64,000 bases of DNA from Diadophis punctatus similis (lineage: Eukaryota > Chordata > Lepidosauria > Squamata > Dipsadidae), in assembly GCA_023053685.1 (NCBI GenBank), contig JALIGW010000001.1, positions 68,439,240 to 68,503,239 on the forward strand, in the 5' to 3' direction. A model generated the notes under the pieces. That model was not told the origin of the DNA and ran no database searches. It was given only the letters and a program-made list of their open reading frames with translations. Positions 10,663-22,470 of this stretch are shown here, piece by piece; the stretch's first letter is position 1, and each line of letters begins with the position of its first letter. The position numbers were made by a program, and so were the translations under genes.

Positions 10663-11910
10663 AAAAGAAAAGTAGGATATTTTGATACATGAATAAATAA
10701 ATAGCAAATATGCAGCCAGAAAGCCCTTGTGGAAAATTGTTAACATTGATTTTTTTTTAAAAAAAAATCTTGCTAGCATTTCTACAAGGTTTTTTCTTCT
10801 TATCAAATACACAATTTACACTTTGATTATGGCCCTTATATTTTTATAGCATCTTTCTCTGGGCATCTTATTAATGCATTTTATTGCTTTTCTTGTTATA
10901 TTAATATTATAGCTGCTGGGTAACTACTGGATGGATTAGGATTATGCTAATTAACTAACAGTATAAAAGAAGCCAGAAGAGATTTTGATATCAATATTAA
11001 CTCTTTGTCCCAACAAACCGATTTGCCATTTTTGATTACAACACAGCGTCAAACCAAGGAAATTGAACTATTCACATACTTTATTATGTATCTTAATTAA
11101 TAATAATTATAGATGGTGAGTCAGCAATCATTAAATAAGACTTTGCTCTAAGAAACACAATCATTAGCTATAATCATTCCAAGCAAGAACAGAAGCTTTG
11201 CAAGCAGACGACTTTCCTCCAGCAGCTCTACCTTGGCTCTTTCTGTTTCTGCCACAATTAATCATTTATAAAGGACTTTTATAGGCAAAATGCTTCACAC
11301 TCTTTGAGTGCAGTCCTACCGTTTTTATGTAAAGGTTAGAGGGGAGATGCATATGAATAACCAAGAGTTGAATTATAGTCTTCATTTTCATATTTTAAAA
11401 CAATCATCTGGCCAGTTAAATTTCATTAGGCCAGAAAACTATATGAAAAATGATGACTTTTCCAAATCCATTCAGTTATCCATGCAATTTTACATGGTTT
11501 CCGCTTCTCCAAGTGGCTTTTATGACTTAGTCAAATGACAAAATGACATAATTTGGAATAGGCATTTCTTAACTGGCTAATTCAGACTTGATTTAGATCC
11601 CATTATTCTGGTCCCACCTTTGTCCAAGCAATATAGGGATCCAAAACGATTTTGAAGACTCTATCTCTTTGGAAAAAACAACAACATATTTTTCAAATAC
11701 CTTGTTCAGGGGGGAAAGGCTGTTTCATACCAAAAGCCCAGTTGCAAGTTGAAAATCTCAGTTATGGTAGGAAAATAAAAGTAGTCCCAATGCTGGACTA
11801 CTTTTATTTGTAGTCTAGATGGACAAACTGCTCCATGCATAGGATTATTCCAGTAGAAGAGTTGAAAGATCCATTGCATTAAGGTTGGCCTATCTAGTGT
11901 AGTGGTTAAG
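10663..11910. other. No feature recognised
   Basis: AT-rich, unique-looking DNA. Short frames only. Confidence 0.5.
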
Positions 11911-11960
11911 CTGTCAAGTTCAAGTACACATCATTGTCAAGTTCAAGTACACATCATTGT
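11911..11960. repeat. Short tandem duplication, two 24-bp units
   Basis: The unit TCAAGTTCAAGTACACATCA plus four further bases occurs twice in a row directly upstream of a SINE. Confidence 0.85.
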
Positions 11961-11976
11961 GTACAGTACTCGGCAT

Positions 11977-12223
11977 GGAAGAGCCACGGTGGCACAGTGG
12001 TTAGAATGCAGTACTGCAGGATACTTCTGCTGGATAAAGCTGGCTGGCTGCAATTTGGCAGTTCAAATCTCACCAGGCTCAAGGTTGACTCAGCCTTCCA
12101 AGCTCGGTAAAATAAGGACCCAGATTGTTGGGGGCAATATGCCGACTCAATAAACTGTTTATAGAAGGCTGTAAAGCACTCTGAAGTGGTATATAAATCT
12201 AAATGCTATTGCTATTGCTATTG
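11977..12223 (+). mobile_element. tRNA-derived SINE (Sauria type), full length
   Basis: Has the tRNA-like head (CCACGGTGGCACAGTGG as box A, GTTCAAATCTCACC as box B), a body with CAAGGTTGACTCAGCC and CCAGATTGTTGGGGGC, and a tail GCTATTGCTATTGCTATTG. These are the internal pol III promoter boxes. The 83-codon frame across it is an artefact. Confidence 0.9.
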
Positions 12224-12439
12224 ACTTTGGGCCAGTTACTAGGCTAAAGAATTAGGGATAAAGTGAACCCCCATATAAGTGTGGGTTTGGAGTTTGGAGA
12301 AGTAAGATATCATTCCAACAGCAAACAAATACTGACTCTTCTATGAATGCTGGTATAGTATAATGGTTAATATGGTGAAATTGCAGTGGGACAACCAAGA
12401 TTTTAGTCCTCCTTTTGGCACAGAAGCCTGATTAGTGAG

Positions 12440-12768
12440 TGTTAGGATGAGAATAAAATCTCATAGAGGCGACGTTGGATCTTTTACTTGGAATTCAAAC
12501 ATTTAGAAATAAAACCGAGATTAAAGTCTAATAGAAAATATTTATTTCAGTACAAAAACAATAAATCCTGGATAATTACATCTTTGCTAAGAAAACATGA
12601 CCGTTCAGGTCAAGAGCCAAGTCAGAAGAGAAATAATGGTGGATCAGGAATGTGGACATGCGTACACTTCATATCACGTGTTCTGCTTGTATTGGAAAGT
12701 ACCATAATATTAGATAGGGGTGAATCACCCTGCATAGACATACAACTGACAATATTCACTACCTGACA
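12440..12768 (-). mobile_element. Solo LTR, about 330 bp (copy 1)
   Basis: On the minus strand it starts TGTCAGGTAGTG and ends CATCCTAACA. The 5-bp duplication GTGAG flanks it (12435-12439 and 12769-12773). A minus-strand AATAAA lies near 12540. It is clearly related along its whole length to the solo LTR at 22471-22843, which has a different duplication, so the two are independent insertions of one family. Confidence 0.9.
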
Positions 12769-12774
12769 GTGAGC

Positions 12775-13740
12775 TTGAGCCAGTATCTTCCTCTCAGTCC
12801 TAATTAGTATCAAACTTTGAAACAAGCTGACTAAAAAATAAAACTGTTGTATGCATTAGCTTCTTCACTACATGAACACAAGTAAGCACAATGTAAAACA
12901 AGTGGCTTTTTGCCACCAAGATGGACAGACTAACCTATGCTACTCATCTAGTATCTTTATAGATCTCATACTTATCAATTTCCTTTTCAAAAAACAGTGT
13001 GGAACAGCCCAGTATCAATTATCTAATAAGATTCACTTGTATCTCTGGATATTCTTTCTCAGAATTATGTCTACGAAAGTTGCCTGGCTCAAGTAACAGT
13101 CATTTTCCCAGCTCCACCCCTTTGCCTCCTGGATTTGAAGCAGCTTTCTTTATTAGACAGTTCTTGGCCTATGAAAGCTTGTAAAATCTATGATTAGCCT
13201 GATAAAATTATTGCTTCTGTGGATTTTGGATTATATTCTCATAGCTACTATTATGTTTTCATGGAGACTTGAGTATAAACAGAAGCGTTCTTGAACATCT
13301 GATGCCATTAATATTGAGAGGTTGCTCTCTCATGCAGGGCATGATGTTTTTATTACCAGTATTTCTTAATAATCCCACTTTACGCTTTATTCCTCTTGTC
13401 AACAATATTTATGTAATTTGCCCTTGGCAGATTGACCTTAAAATGGGCTTGCTTCTGGATTACTACAATGCAGAGCCAAAAGTGCTCAAACCCCGCTTAG
13501 TATCTAAGCAGAACTGCAGCAAATTCTTAGAAATGGAGTAAATCCTCAACTTAGTCCACACCAAGTTATTAGCCTCAATTAGCACCTAAACCTTTAGATT
13601 CTTAGAATCCAGAACTCATTTGTTGTCATGAAATTCACTGACTCTCTCTTGCCAACATCTGCACACACCTTTTTCTCATAAGTACTTTGGTGCAGCAATA
13701 TAAGTATAAAAAAAGAACACATTTGGGGACCTTTTATCTA
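12775..13740. other. No feature recognised
   Basis: Unique-looking DNA. The frames of 61-90 codons show no motif or splice context I can support. Confidence 0.45.
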
Positions 13741-13754
13741 GGTGTTGTTTACTC

Positions 13755-13785
13755 TTTATTTATTTATTTATGTATGTATGTATTG
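13755..13785. repeat. TTTA/TGTA microsatellite
   Basis: A short tract of TTTA units followed by TGTA units. No LINE or SINE that it could tail is recognised beside it. Confidence 0.7.
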
Positions 13786-14039
13786 TTCCTCTTGCAGAGA
13801 TTATGTAAGATTACAGGAGACAAATATAATACAATACAAAGATAAAAATATGCCAGGATAGGATGGCCACTGCACTGCATTCAATTATTTGGCAATCTTG
13901 ACTGGAAGAAATTAATCTGGTGTTCAGTATTAGCTAAAAATTGAAGATAATGCAAAGACGAGGTACTTATTAGGACCCTTAAAGAAAAGTCTCTCTGCCA
14001 AATTGGTAAAAATGGGGGTCTTTATTCCACCACCTCATA

Positions 14040-14365
14040 TGACCGCCAACCAGGGTGGCCTCTCCTCCAGGTGACCTTTGCATGCCAACTGATCACATGA
14101 CCTTATGTGATCCCCAATCAGGGTGATCACATGCCCTCATGTGACCTCCAACCAACATGACTCCCTCCTTGATAATCCTTGCATCACGTGATCTGTCAAT
14201 CACACGACTAACCAAACATGTAACCACACAAGACCATATAAAAGCAGAGAACTGAAACAAGATACTTCAACCAAAGTTCTGTTGATGATGTTACCTAGCC
14301 TGGTGATGAAACTTTTGGAAGCCAAACAACAAGTTCAGAGAATAAACCATCACCAACATCAGACT
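14040..14365 (+). mobile_element. Penelope-like element 3' region
   Basis: Contains GATGATGTTACCTAGCCTGG followed by TGATGAAAC, the conserved 3' block of reptile Penelope-like elements, also present at 50041 (plus) and 37563-37593 (minus). Upstream, CAATCACACGACTAACCAAA and CACACAAGACCATATAAAAG match the region upstream of the 50041 copy. The coding part is lost. The block resembles a hammerhead ribozyme core, with UGAUGA (14283-14288), a GTTACC/GGTGAT stem and GAAAC (14308-14312). Confidence 0.7.
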
Positions 14366-14369
14366 TTAT

Positions 14370-15095
14370 TCCCTCAAAATTCCAGCTTTGTTGAAGGTTC
14401 TGAGCTCCTCAGCTCTCATTTGGCTCCACTCTATCTCTGTTTCTCCCATTTGAAACTTTGGATTGGACCTCTCAATATTTTCACCCTTAGGGCTGGACTC
14501 GTCAGGGCAGCCTTCCAACTTTGGATCTTTCACGATTGGCATTCCATGCTGCATCTTTTTCTGATTCATAATACATAGCCACAAACCTGTGAAAGTCTCT
14601 GCTATTCTCAATTCTAATGCATTGTCTTGGTGACCTGTAATAAAGAAAAGTCATTCACAGTCCCATCACCTCGCAGTGACCCTTTTTAGACTCCAACGCC
14701 TATCCTTCTGCTCTTAGAGTTATAGCATTCCAATGTGCTATATATATAGATAATGTAAGGTAGCCAAGAAATATAAATAAAACAGCAGCAACTTTTAAGA
14801 CAATTCTTAAATGTACGTATTGCCACTTTATATTGCTAACAGGGCTAATCCCTATCAATCAGTATTATTTTTCAGTACCAGGTAGAGAAAAAGCAATGAA
14901 GATGGTGCATAAAGTTCAAACAGGAGGTAAAGAGTTCAAACATAAATATATTTCAGCACAAAGTAGCCTTGGAAGGAGAAGTTGTTAACCTCTAGATGGT
15001 GCTTAATGACAACTCCTACATTCCTCCTCATTGGTCATGCTGACTAGGACTCTTGGCAATAGTAGTTTGGCAACATCTGAGCTAAAAGGATTTGT
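14370..15095. other. No feature recognised
   Basis: AT-rich DNA with no recognised repeat or exon. Confidence 0.45.
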
Positions 15096-15103
15096 TCTCC
15101 ATA

Positions 15104-15362
<259 letters not shown>

Positions 15363-15364
15363 GC

Positions 15365-16065
15365 AGAACTAGCATGTGCATTGAGATATGGTCAGAGAGC
15401 ACAATTCCAGGGTGGCTTCCCACATTCAGGAATGGGTGAGGCAGCCCTGTGGAAACCTCCATGATGAATTCATATAATCCAAGCAGAGAAAATCAACTTC
15501 CCTTTGGCTTTCTACCTTCGATCTGTGGAAGAAATGATGCTATTGCTGCGTGTTGCAAGGCAAACAATTGATGGTTCATTTCCTTTGACTATTTCCACTT
15601 CAGGAGTGTCTATTAAGATTTCTGCATCAAGAACAGATACGAGGAAAAGAGCTTAAGAGCTATAAATAAAAATTAGCTTCAGTTGTAGGATGTCAGGAGT
15701 AGAAGTGCTTCAACTAAGAACTTGGAAAAAATGCTCAGTGATGCAGACAATTAAATGATTATGTTTAAACAAGTAATTGAATAACATTTTTTTACTTGCT
15801 TTGTGTTTTCTCTATAGATCTTGTTTGTGTTTTTTTAGCATCCTTTCTTGGTGTGAAGGCAAAGAAGAAAGAAAAATGAGATTCTGGATTTTGTGAGAGA
15901 CATCTTTGCAGAAATGTCAAAGATTGCATAACTTGCTATAATCTGGTGCTGGCAACACCTCATGGGGGAAGGAAGGAAGTGTGGACAACATACTGTTTCA
16001 CACCTTCAAGTATAAAGGGCCTTGGGGGATTCTGCAATTTTTAAAATATCTTTTGTTTCCTCTTT
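15365..16065. other. No feature recognised
   Basis: Unique-looking DNA between two large microsatellites. Confidence 0.45.
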
Positions 16066-16275
<210 letters not shown>

Positions 16276-16279
16276 GAAA

Positions 16280-16725
16280 GATTGAAGGCAGAACAACCCC
16301 TTAAGAGTAGAGGAGGTAAAATTCTCCATTTCAAGTATTGTCACTAGCTGTTCATAAGCAGTAGACACTTGCTATGTTTTAATTATGTTGTCTGCAAGTC
16401 ACTTTGAAAAAAATAAGAACGAAAAGACTGTCTCTTTTTTTTGACACAGTGATAAGGCGTGAAAAAAAGAGAGTACTTCAATGTGAATTATACCCTATAT
16501 GATCTGAAACAGACACTTTTTTTCCTGAGCAACTTTCTGATGTTTTTCCTTAACTTTTAATTTCCCCATCATTGTTTCCCATCCCACCCACCCCCAATAG
16601 ACAATATCATAGCATTTTAACTGTTTTAAAGCACTGTGGAATTTTCTAAATGTGAGCTTGATGGATTCATTCTGCAATCAATGATGAAAACAAAAGCAAA
16701 GCAAAACAAATCAACTTGGGGAAGG
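16280..16725. other. No feature recognised
   Basis: AT-rich spacer with no recognised element. Confidence 0.45.
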
Positions 16726-16732
16726 ATAATTG

Positions 16733-17222
16733 GGGAAGGAATTGAGTATGTCTAGTTTAATGAAAAGAAGAACTAGGGGTGACAGGATAGTAGTGTTTCA
16801 ATATCTAAGGGGCTGCCACAAAGGAGAGGGAACCAACCCATTCTCCAAAGCATCTGAAGGAAGGACAAAGAACAATGGAGGGCAACTGATCAAGGAGAGA
16901 AGCAACCTAGAATTAAGGAAAAATTTCCTGACAGTTAGAACAATTAATCATAACCTTAAGAAAGGATCATATACAAATGTTAGTATATAGGCATAGATTT
17001 CATCCATGTATAAGGCACAGATGTTGATTGCCATATATCTTCTCACTGGCTAAATGGTTGAACAACTTGCCTCCAGAAGTTGTGGGTGCTCCAACACTGG
17101 AGGTTTTGAAGAAGAGATTGGACAACCATTTATCTGAAATGGTATAGGGTTCCTACTTGAGCAGGGGGTTGAAATGGAAGATCTCCAAGGTCCCTTCCAT
17201 CTCTGTTATTCTAATATTCTGC
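16733..17222 (+). mobile_element. CR1 LINE 3' end, interrupted
   Basis: The plus strand reads the C-terminal CR1 ORF2 block (MSSLMKRRTRGDRIVVFQYL, then GCHKGEG) and continues through the 3' end CAAGGTCCCTTCCATCTCTG with a decayed ATTCT tail. A foreign segment of about 105 bases (16951-17058) splits it between CAATTAATCA and ACAACTTGCC, where intact CR1 copies are continuous. It is 5'-truncated, as CR1 normally is. Confidence 0.88.
16953..17058. repeat. Locally duplicated segment, copy B, inside CR1
   Basis: Matches 15104-15203. Here it interrupts the CR1 element precisely, with only a couple of CR1 bases changed at the right joint. No clear target duplication is visible. It ends at CTGGCTAAATG, where copy A enters its GATA array. 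Confidence 0.75.
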
Positions 17223-17418
17223 TAATGTTACTGTCATTGCTAATTAAGACCCTTCCTCCAAATGCCAGCTCACTGCAGGACAAGAGTTACACTAATATCA
17301 AAGATATGGTGGAATAGAATCATTAAAGAAAGGATGCAAAAGGAAAGACAGAATGAAATGTGAATGGAAAAAAATTAAAATATTTTTTATTTATTTTAAA
17401 TAATCAAGTTGTATTGTT

Positions 17419-17521
17419 AAATTGCCCTGCAGCGAGTTTATCCCACGGTGAGTTTGCTGTGGTGAGTTGGCCATGGCAAGTTGGCCACATCAAGTTGACT
17501 GTGGTGAGTTGTCCCATTCTG
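17419..17521. repeat. Array of 15-bp GAGTTG-type repeats (single arm)
   Basis: About seven degenerate 15-bp units of the form GTCC(C/T)(G/A)CAG(T/C)GAGTT, ending GAGTTGTCCCATTCTG. The same units form both arms of the element at 52122-52465, whose left end CAGAATGGGATAACTC is the complement of this right end. So this is one arm of the same transposon. Just right of it, TTCTGGGTAAGAGG is tandemly duplicated. Confidence 0.7.
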
Positions 17522-17529
17522 GGTAAGAG

Positions 17530-18705
17530 GTTCTGGGTAAGAGGTACAGCCTCATCTCTTATGGCCACATGGAGAACAACTGCAATGTTTCCTTGCATTC
17601 TTTGTGAAACTTTTATGATCATTTCACTTTGCTCTATCAATGCTGGAGTGTAGTTATTGTTCTGGCTAAAGTCTATTTACTGTTTGAGGCATTGTGCTAT
17701 GGGGAAACAAAAACTTCTCTCATATTCATTGCTTTCTTTTCTGTTCTTTCTTCTCTACTGAGTCAGCTTGGATCTGCAGCTGTTAGCTATTAAATTTTGC
17801 CTCTTGACACAGCCAGAAAGGATTGCCAGAGTGATATCCAAGGAAGCACAAATTAAAAAATGGAATATTTTACAAGAATGAATCCAAAGGCATCCATATG
17901 CCAAAACATGTTATGTATCACTAAGGGAAGTATATAAAATAATCTTGATTTTTTTCCCCCTCTTCAAAAGCTGTGAATAGACTTTCTCAGGTGAATTTAA
18001 GCCGGGTGAGCAATCCGTTCTGCATCATCATTGAACTCAGAGATCTGCTTGCTCAGTCTTTGCTAAAGATGTAAGAAACTTCATTTGGAATAATGTGCTT
18101 AGTGCAGATGGAAGAGGAGTTTGGAATATTGTAGTAATATACATTCCTATAATCCAAGGTATACAGGATGCTACTGCTTTGCCTTCAGAGTGCTAAATGA
18201 GGAAGAGAAAACAGAAGAGACCCTTCTTGTGTTTCAAATAAGCAATCCCATATTTGGACAAGGATAACTCATGAGTGTAAACAATGACAGAGCTATTTTT
18301 TGTCAGAGCCAGAAAATTTAGCATTCCTCTGTCTTGGATTCCATCTGGGTGCCACCTAAAGCCCAGCTAAGTTTGAGTGGCAAAAGGAAATCCTAATTTT
18401 CTACTCCTTAACAACAAGCAGACCATCCATATGGCTCAGTATACAGGATGAAAGAGATTCTGAAAAAGACTGACAGAGGTAGGGTTGCCAACCAGCCCCT
18501 CCAGGAGGGTTTTGCTCATGTATCCAGTATTGCGAGGGTCCACCTACCCCCTTCCAGTCAGGTTTATTGTTTTATATGTCTTGATAGCGATTTGTGTTTA
18601 ATTTTCTTTTTTTATATCTCCCTGACCAAGGGTCACACCCTCTGTTTCACTTCTCTCTCTCTTTAGAGGCTTGATTTTACTTTTACAATATCTCTATGCT
18701 CTGCA
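17530..18705. other. No feature recognised
   Basis: Mixed unique-looking DNA. The 72-codon frame at 18448 has no recognisable motif. Confidence 0.45.
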
Positions 18706-18709
18706 GGAT

Positions 18710-19555
18710 TGTTTAAGATTCGCTTTATATGAGAAATAGACAGACGTTGACACATTTCTTGAACAAACCAGAAAACAATTTATTTAAATACAGCTTCTCA
18801 GTAATTGTCAAGTGAATTTGTTACAGCCACAACCAGCTATTTAATTCTTTCTTTTCTCTTCTTCTTCTCAGAGACTCTCCTTGCTTTCCTGACTAAATCT
18901 AAGCAAATCCAATTCTTCTTTGTTTCTAGGCCTATAGATAAGAGCACATTTCACCATTTATCTCTATCTACAAATAACACAATATCTCAGTCAATAAAGT
19001 TCCCTGACCCTGGCACCTGCTTCCCACAGAACTGCCTAGGGCCTATCTTCTCTCCTATCAACTTCCCTCTTGGACAGTTAAACTCAGGCAGAGATTCACT
19101 ATAAACCTTCCCTCTTTGGAGGTTACCACAAAACAGAGCTCTTCTCAGCTCTTCTTACTAAACCTTCCCTCATGGAAGTTACACACACAGACAGAGCTCT
19201 TCAGCTCTTCACACTAAACCTTCCCTCTCAGAAGTTACACACAGACAGAGAACTCCACAGCTCTCTCAACTAGGCCTTTTATAGTTCCTGGCCCTGCTAT
19301 CTACGATCCGATTGGCTGTCTCTTTATGATGTAATTGATCCCCCCTCCCTCCTGGAGCACTGGGATAAACATCTCCCCCTTTCTACTTACCATACATTTA
19401 AAAGCTGTTTGGCTCTATACTTACTTGTTTAAACAGTTCCTTTTAACCACATTTTAACTTTATACAACAACTTACTATTTTACATTTAGTACCTGTATGT
19501 GGGCACCACAACTATGCACTTTTAGTTACAGTGAATTATTTAAAGGATAAGAGCA
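18710..19555 (-). mobile_element. Possible LTR with internal tandem repeats
   Basis: On the minus strand a TATA box (CTATAAAAG, about 19275-19283) is followed about 500 bases later by AATAAA (about 18780). This is the order seen in an LTR. Candidate borders TG...AACA with a short GGAT duplication (18706-18709 and 19556-19559) are proposed but weak. Between the signals lies a tandem array of about 56-bp units. It could instead be an unrelated repeat. Confidence 0.4.
19102..19270. repeat. Tandem repeat, three units of about 56 bp
   Basis: Each unit starts TAAACCTTCCCTC, contains GAAGTTACACACA or GAGGTTACCACA, and ends in CAGAGCTCTTCAGCTC or a variant. Units lie at about 19102, 19158 and 19214. 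Confidence 0.85.
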
Positions 19556-19559
19556 GGAT

Positions 19560-20590
19560 AACAACAGAGTAAAAATGAACTAACAAGAACAATCCATTTG
19601 TGGGGAGGTGGGAAAACAAACAAGGAAAAATATTGACAGACCACAATGGCTGGGAAAGCCAATATAAAAATAGGTCTGAAACCTATAGGATCAGATATAT
19701 CACAGAGAAGAGGTAATTCTATCAGACAGCTGCCACCAGAGGGATTCTATATGCAAAAGTGCACATAGGTGTCTTGCACACCGTTGGAATATCTCTATGT
19801 TCTAAGGTGAGCTCTGTGCTACGAAGTGCCCACTGGCTTCGAAGACAAGTGCTGCCAAAACTGGATAGAAAACCCTGAGCAATGTTATAAAATAACACCC
19901 ACGGTTATTACAACAATCTGCTTCCAGTGGCCCCATTGACTCCTGATTTCCAGACCGGGACTGCAGAGTCATTTTTGTGCTTACAGATGAAGTGCATGTC
20001 TTTTTCGAATGTGAAACTTCCTATAGGTCCTAAGGATGATGTGGAAGAATGTTAGAGAACCCAGTTCAGAGAACACACAGTAGTGCATTCATTCCTGGAA
20101 GAAGTTGGGAGGGAGACAGCAGACCAATGCATTCTTCCTCTTGTGCCATATCTGTCATCGGACGTGGTGTATATCACTAATTTCAGGGGTTGCATCAAAA
20201 GGATGTCACCGCCTAGTGTTTGATGTCAATTGGCCTAAAATCAAGAAATCTATAGGTTTCCAGGAAGGTAAGTGCTGCTCAGGGTTGTTGGGGTTTGTTC
20301 GTTTTTTTTTTACTCTTCTTAGGCAGAACTAAAGAGAATTTCAGGGATGGTTTCTCCTTCATGTTCGACATGAAAAGGTATAGATTTTTGAATGAGCCTG
20401 TTTGGGGAATAGAGGAAAATCATTATGAGGAATATGTTATATATCACAATAAAGCCCTTAGCAAAAAGAATGAAAAACAACTGAAAGATAAGCGTCCAAA
20501 CCAGGGAATTATTATGAACAAAAATTGTTTTAAATGCCTGCTTTCTGTACTGTTGTTGCCATCATCGTCTGTGATGTGACAAGGAGTGGG
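19560..20590. other. No firm feature; weak exon-like stretch at 20100-20330
   Basis: A frame at about 20100-20218 reads ...SSDVVYITNFRGCIKRM, which resembles the FxGCI motif ending a laminin G domain but hits a stop soon after. A strong donor-like AAGGTAAGT lies at about 20265-20273, and an acceptor-like TTTACTCTTCTTAG at about 20310-20323. None of this is enough to call an exon. A decayed or chance exon are both possible. Confidence 0.2.
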
Positions 20591-20594
20591 TGAT

Positions 20595-21105
20595 AGAAGT
20601 AGATGAGCATGAGCATAAAGTAGCAGTGGCAAAGGCCTTGAATCAAACATTAATACCATTTTATAACACCTTGGTAAGGCCACACTTGAAATACTGCATT
20701 CAGTTTTGGTCGCCACGATGTAAAAGGGACGTTGAGACTCTGGAAAGAGTGCAGATAAGAGCAACAAAGATGATTAGGGGACTGCAGGCTAAAACATGAA
20801 GAACGGTTACAGGAACTGGTTATGTCTAGTTTAATGAAAAGAAGGACCAGGGAAGACATGGTAGCAGTATTCCAATATCTCAGGGGTTGCCACAAAGAAG
20901 AGGGAGTCAAACTATTCTCCAAGGCACCTGAGGGTAGAACAAGAAGCAATGGGTGGAAACGAAACAAGGAGAGAAGTAACTTAGAACTAAGGAGAAATTT
21001 CCTGACAGTTAGAACAATTAATCAGGAACAGCTTGCCGCCAGAAGTTGTGAATGCTCCAATACTGGAAGTTTTTAAGAAGGTGTTGGATAACCATTTGTC
21101 TGTAT
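20595..21105 (+). mobile_element. CR1 LINE 3' coding region
   Basis: The plus strand encodes the conserved CR1 ORF2 C-terminus: FYNTLVRPHLKYCIQFWSPR, then DVETLERVQIRATKMIRGL. A 2-bp loss at AAAACATGAAGAACGG, where family copies read AAAACATATGAAG, breaks the frame near 20797. It then continues MSSLMKRRTREDMVAVFQYL to about 21076. The 3' terminus after CCATTTGTCTG is missing. Confidence 0.9.
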
Positions 21106-21109
21106 TATT

Positions 21110-21775
21110 TTTCAAGCAAACATGCAATCCTGTACTCTCTCAGACCCTACCAAAATACATATAATTTCTCTGATTTAGGGAGTTGTTCTTAATGGCAAAG
21201 AACTTAAATACTAGAGCTATGTACACACAAAAAAATATCTGGCACTTTTGCAGCTGGTCCACATTCCACACATCAATTAATTTCCCAGTGGAAGATATCA
21301 CAAGGAAGATTTTCCCCTTGGGCTTTTTTATACAGGGAAATATGGGCAGCTAGAGAAGGTTCAGTGTTAGCACAAGCACCCTCCAGCAATAAATTAAACT
21401 TGAAAATCCAGTCAAAATACATTTGAAAGACATTCTTAAACTTTCTGAAAACACAGCACACAAAAACTGAAGCCTCTTTTGTAGGAGAAAAACACTGTTG
21501 AGAAATAGCAAGACAGATCTTGCCACTGCCTGGCAACAATCCTCTACCACATTGCTGAAACTTTCCTCCCTGAAATAGTATGATTGGAACAATGATAAAT
21601 TATTTCTTGTGAGGAGAATTCAGAATCTTCCTCTTTTCTTCCTTCCCTCCCACAACAGTTTAATATCAAGACTTTAGCTACAAATGCCTCAATTTCTGCA
21701 GACACATTGCTCACCCCTGTGTTCCTACAAATCTTCAAACCTTTTATGAAACCTTTTAGGACAGTTCACATTTTG
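21110..21775. other. No feature recognised
   Basis: Unique-looking DNA with overlapping minus-strand frames (64-88 codons) that show no domain. Confidence 0.45.
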
Positions 21776-21780
21776 ATTTA

Positions 21781-22021
21781 GAGCTGAGATAGTGCAGTGG
21801 TTAAAAGCAGCATTGCGACCTTCAGCTGATTGCTAGTTCAGCAGTCCAGCTGTTTGAATCTCACTAGGCTCAAGGTTGACTCAGCCTTCCATCCTTCCGA
21901 GGTGGGTAAAATGAGGACCCAGATTGTTGGGGGCAATATGCTGAACTCTGTAAACCGCTTAGAGAGTGCTGTAAAGCACTATGAAGCGGTATATAAGTAA
22001 AGTGCTATTGCTATTGCTATT
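21781..22021 (+). mobile_element. tRNA-derived SINE (Sauria type), full length
   Basis: Head with AGTGCAGTGGTTAAAAGCAG (box A) and GTTTGAATCTCACTAGGCTC (box B), body block CCAGATTGTTGGGGGCAATA, and tail GCTATTGCTATTGCTATTG. Confidence 0.9.
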
Positions 22022-22024
22022 GTT

Positions 22025-22465
22025 TTGGTTCAGACATCCTGATCATGGACATGTTGCCTGGGATGATAGGTCTTCCTCCCACAGTCACGTTCTTCCTAAA
22101 ATTTGGCTTTGCCAGATTACCAAGAGATATAAGGGATATCTCCATCAGCAAAATAATAATTCTTCCACTTCCATTGTCTAGCAACATGGGTCAATATATT
22201 CATGATGTATCAGCCTTTAGATGGTTTGAGATCTTGGAATTCAATGGAGTGACCACCTTGTATAGGGCTTCCTAAGTATCAAGATCTGACAAGCGATTCA
22301 ATTTTGTGCTATACATCAAGAAGAATACATTAAGCAGACAAGTGAGAAAGGCCTTCTTCTCTTATTATGGAAAGACATTGTCCTGCCAGAGGCTAAGCTG
22401 ATCCCTAACTTTATTACATTTAGTCCAGAGAGAGAATGTGACTCTGTCTGCAAATGTTTGGGTCT
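22025..22465. other. No feature recognised
   Basis: The 76-codon frame at 22045-22275 has no recognisable domain. No repeat recognised. Confidence 0.4.
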
Positions 22466-22470
22466 CTGTG

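Noticed and set aside
11977..12223. tRNA gene, suggested by box A and box B
   Set aside because: The boxes belong to a SINE head; there is no cloverleaf with acceptor stem and the SINE body follows.
19102..19270. CRISPR-like array
   Set aside because: The 56-bp units are contiguous and lack distinct spacers; a vertebrate genome is not expected to carry CRISPR.
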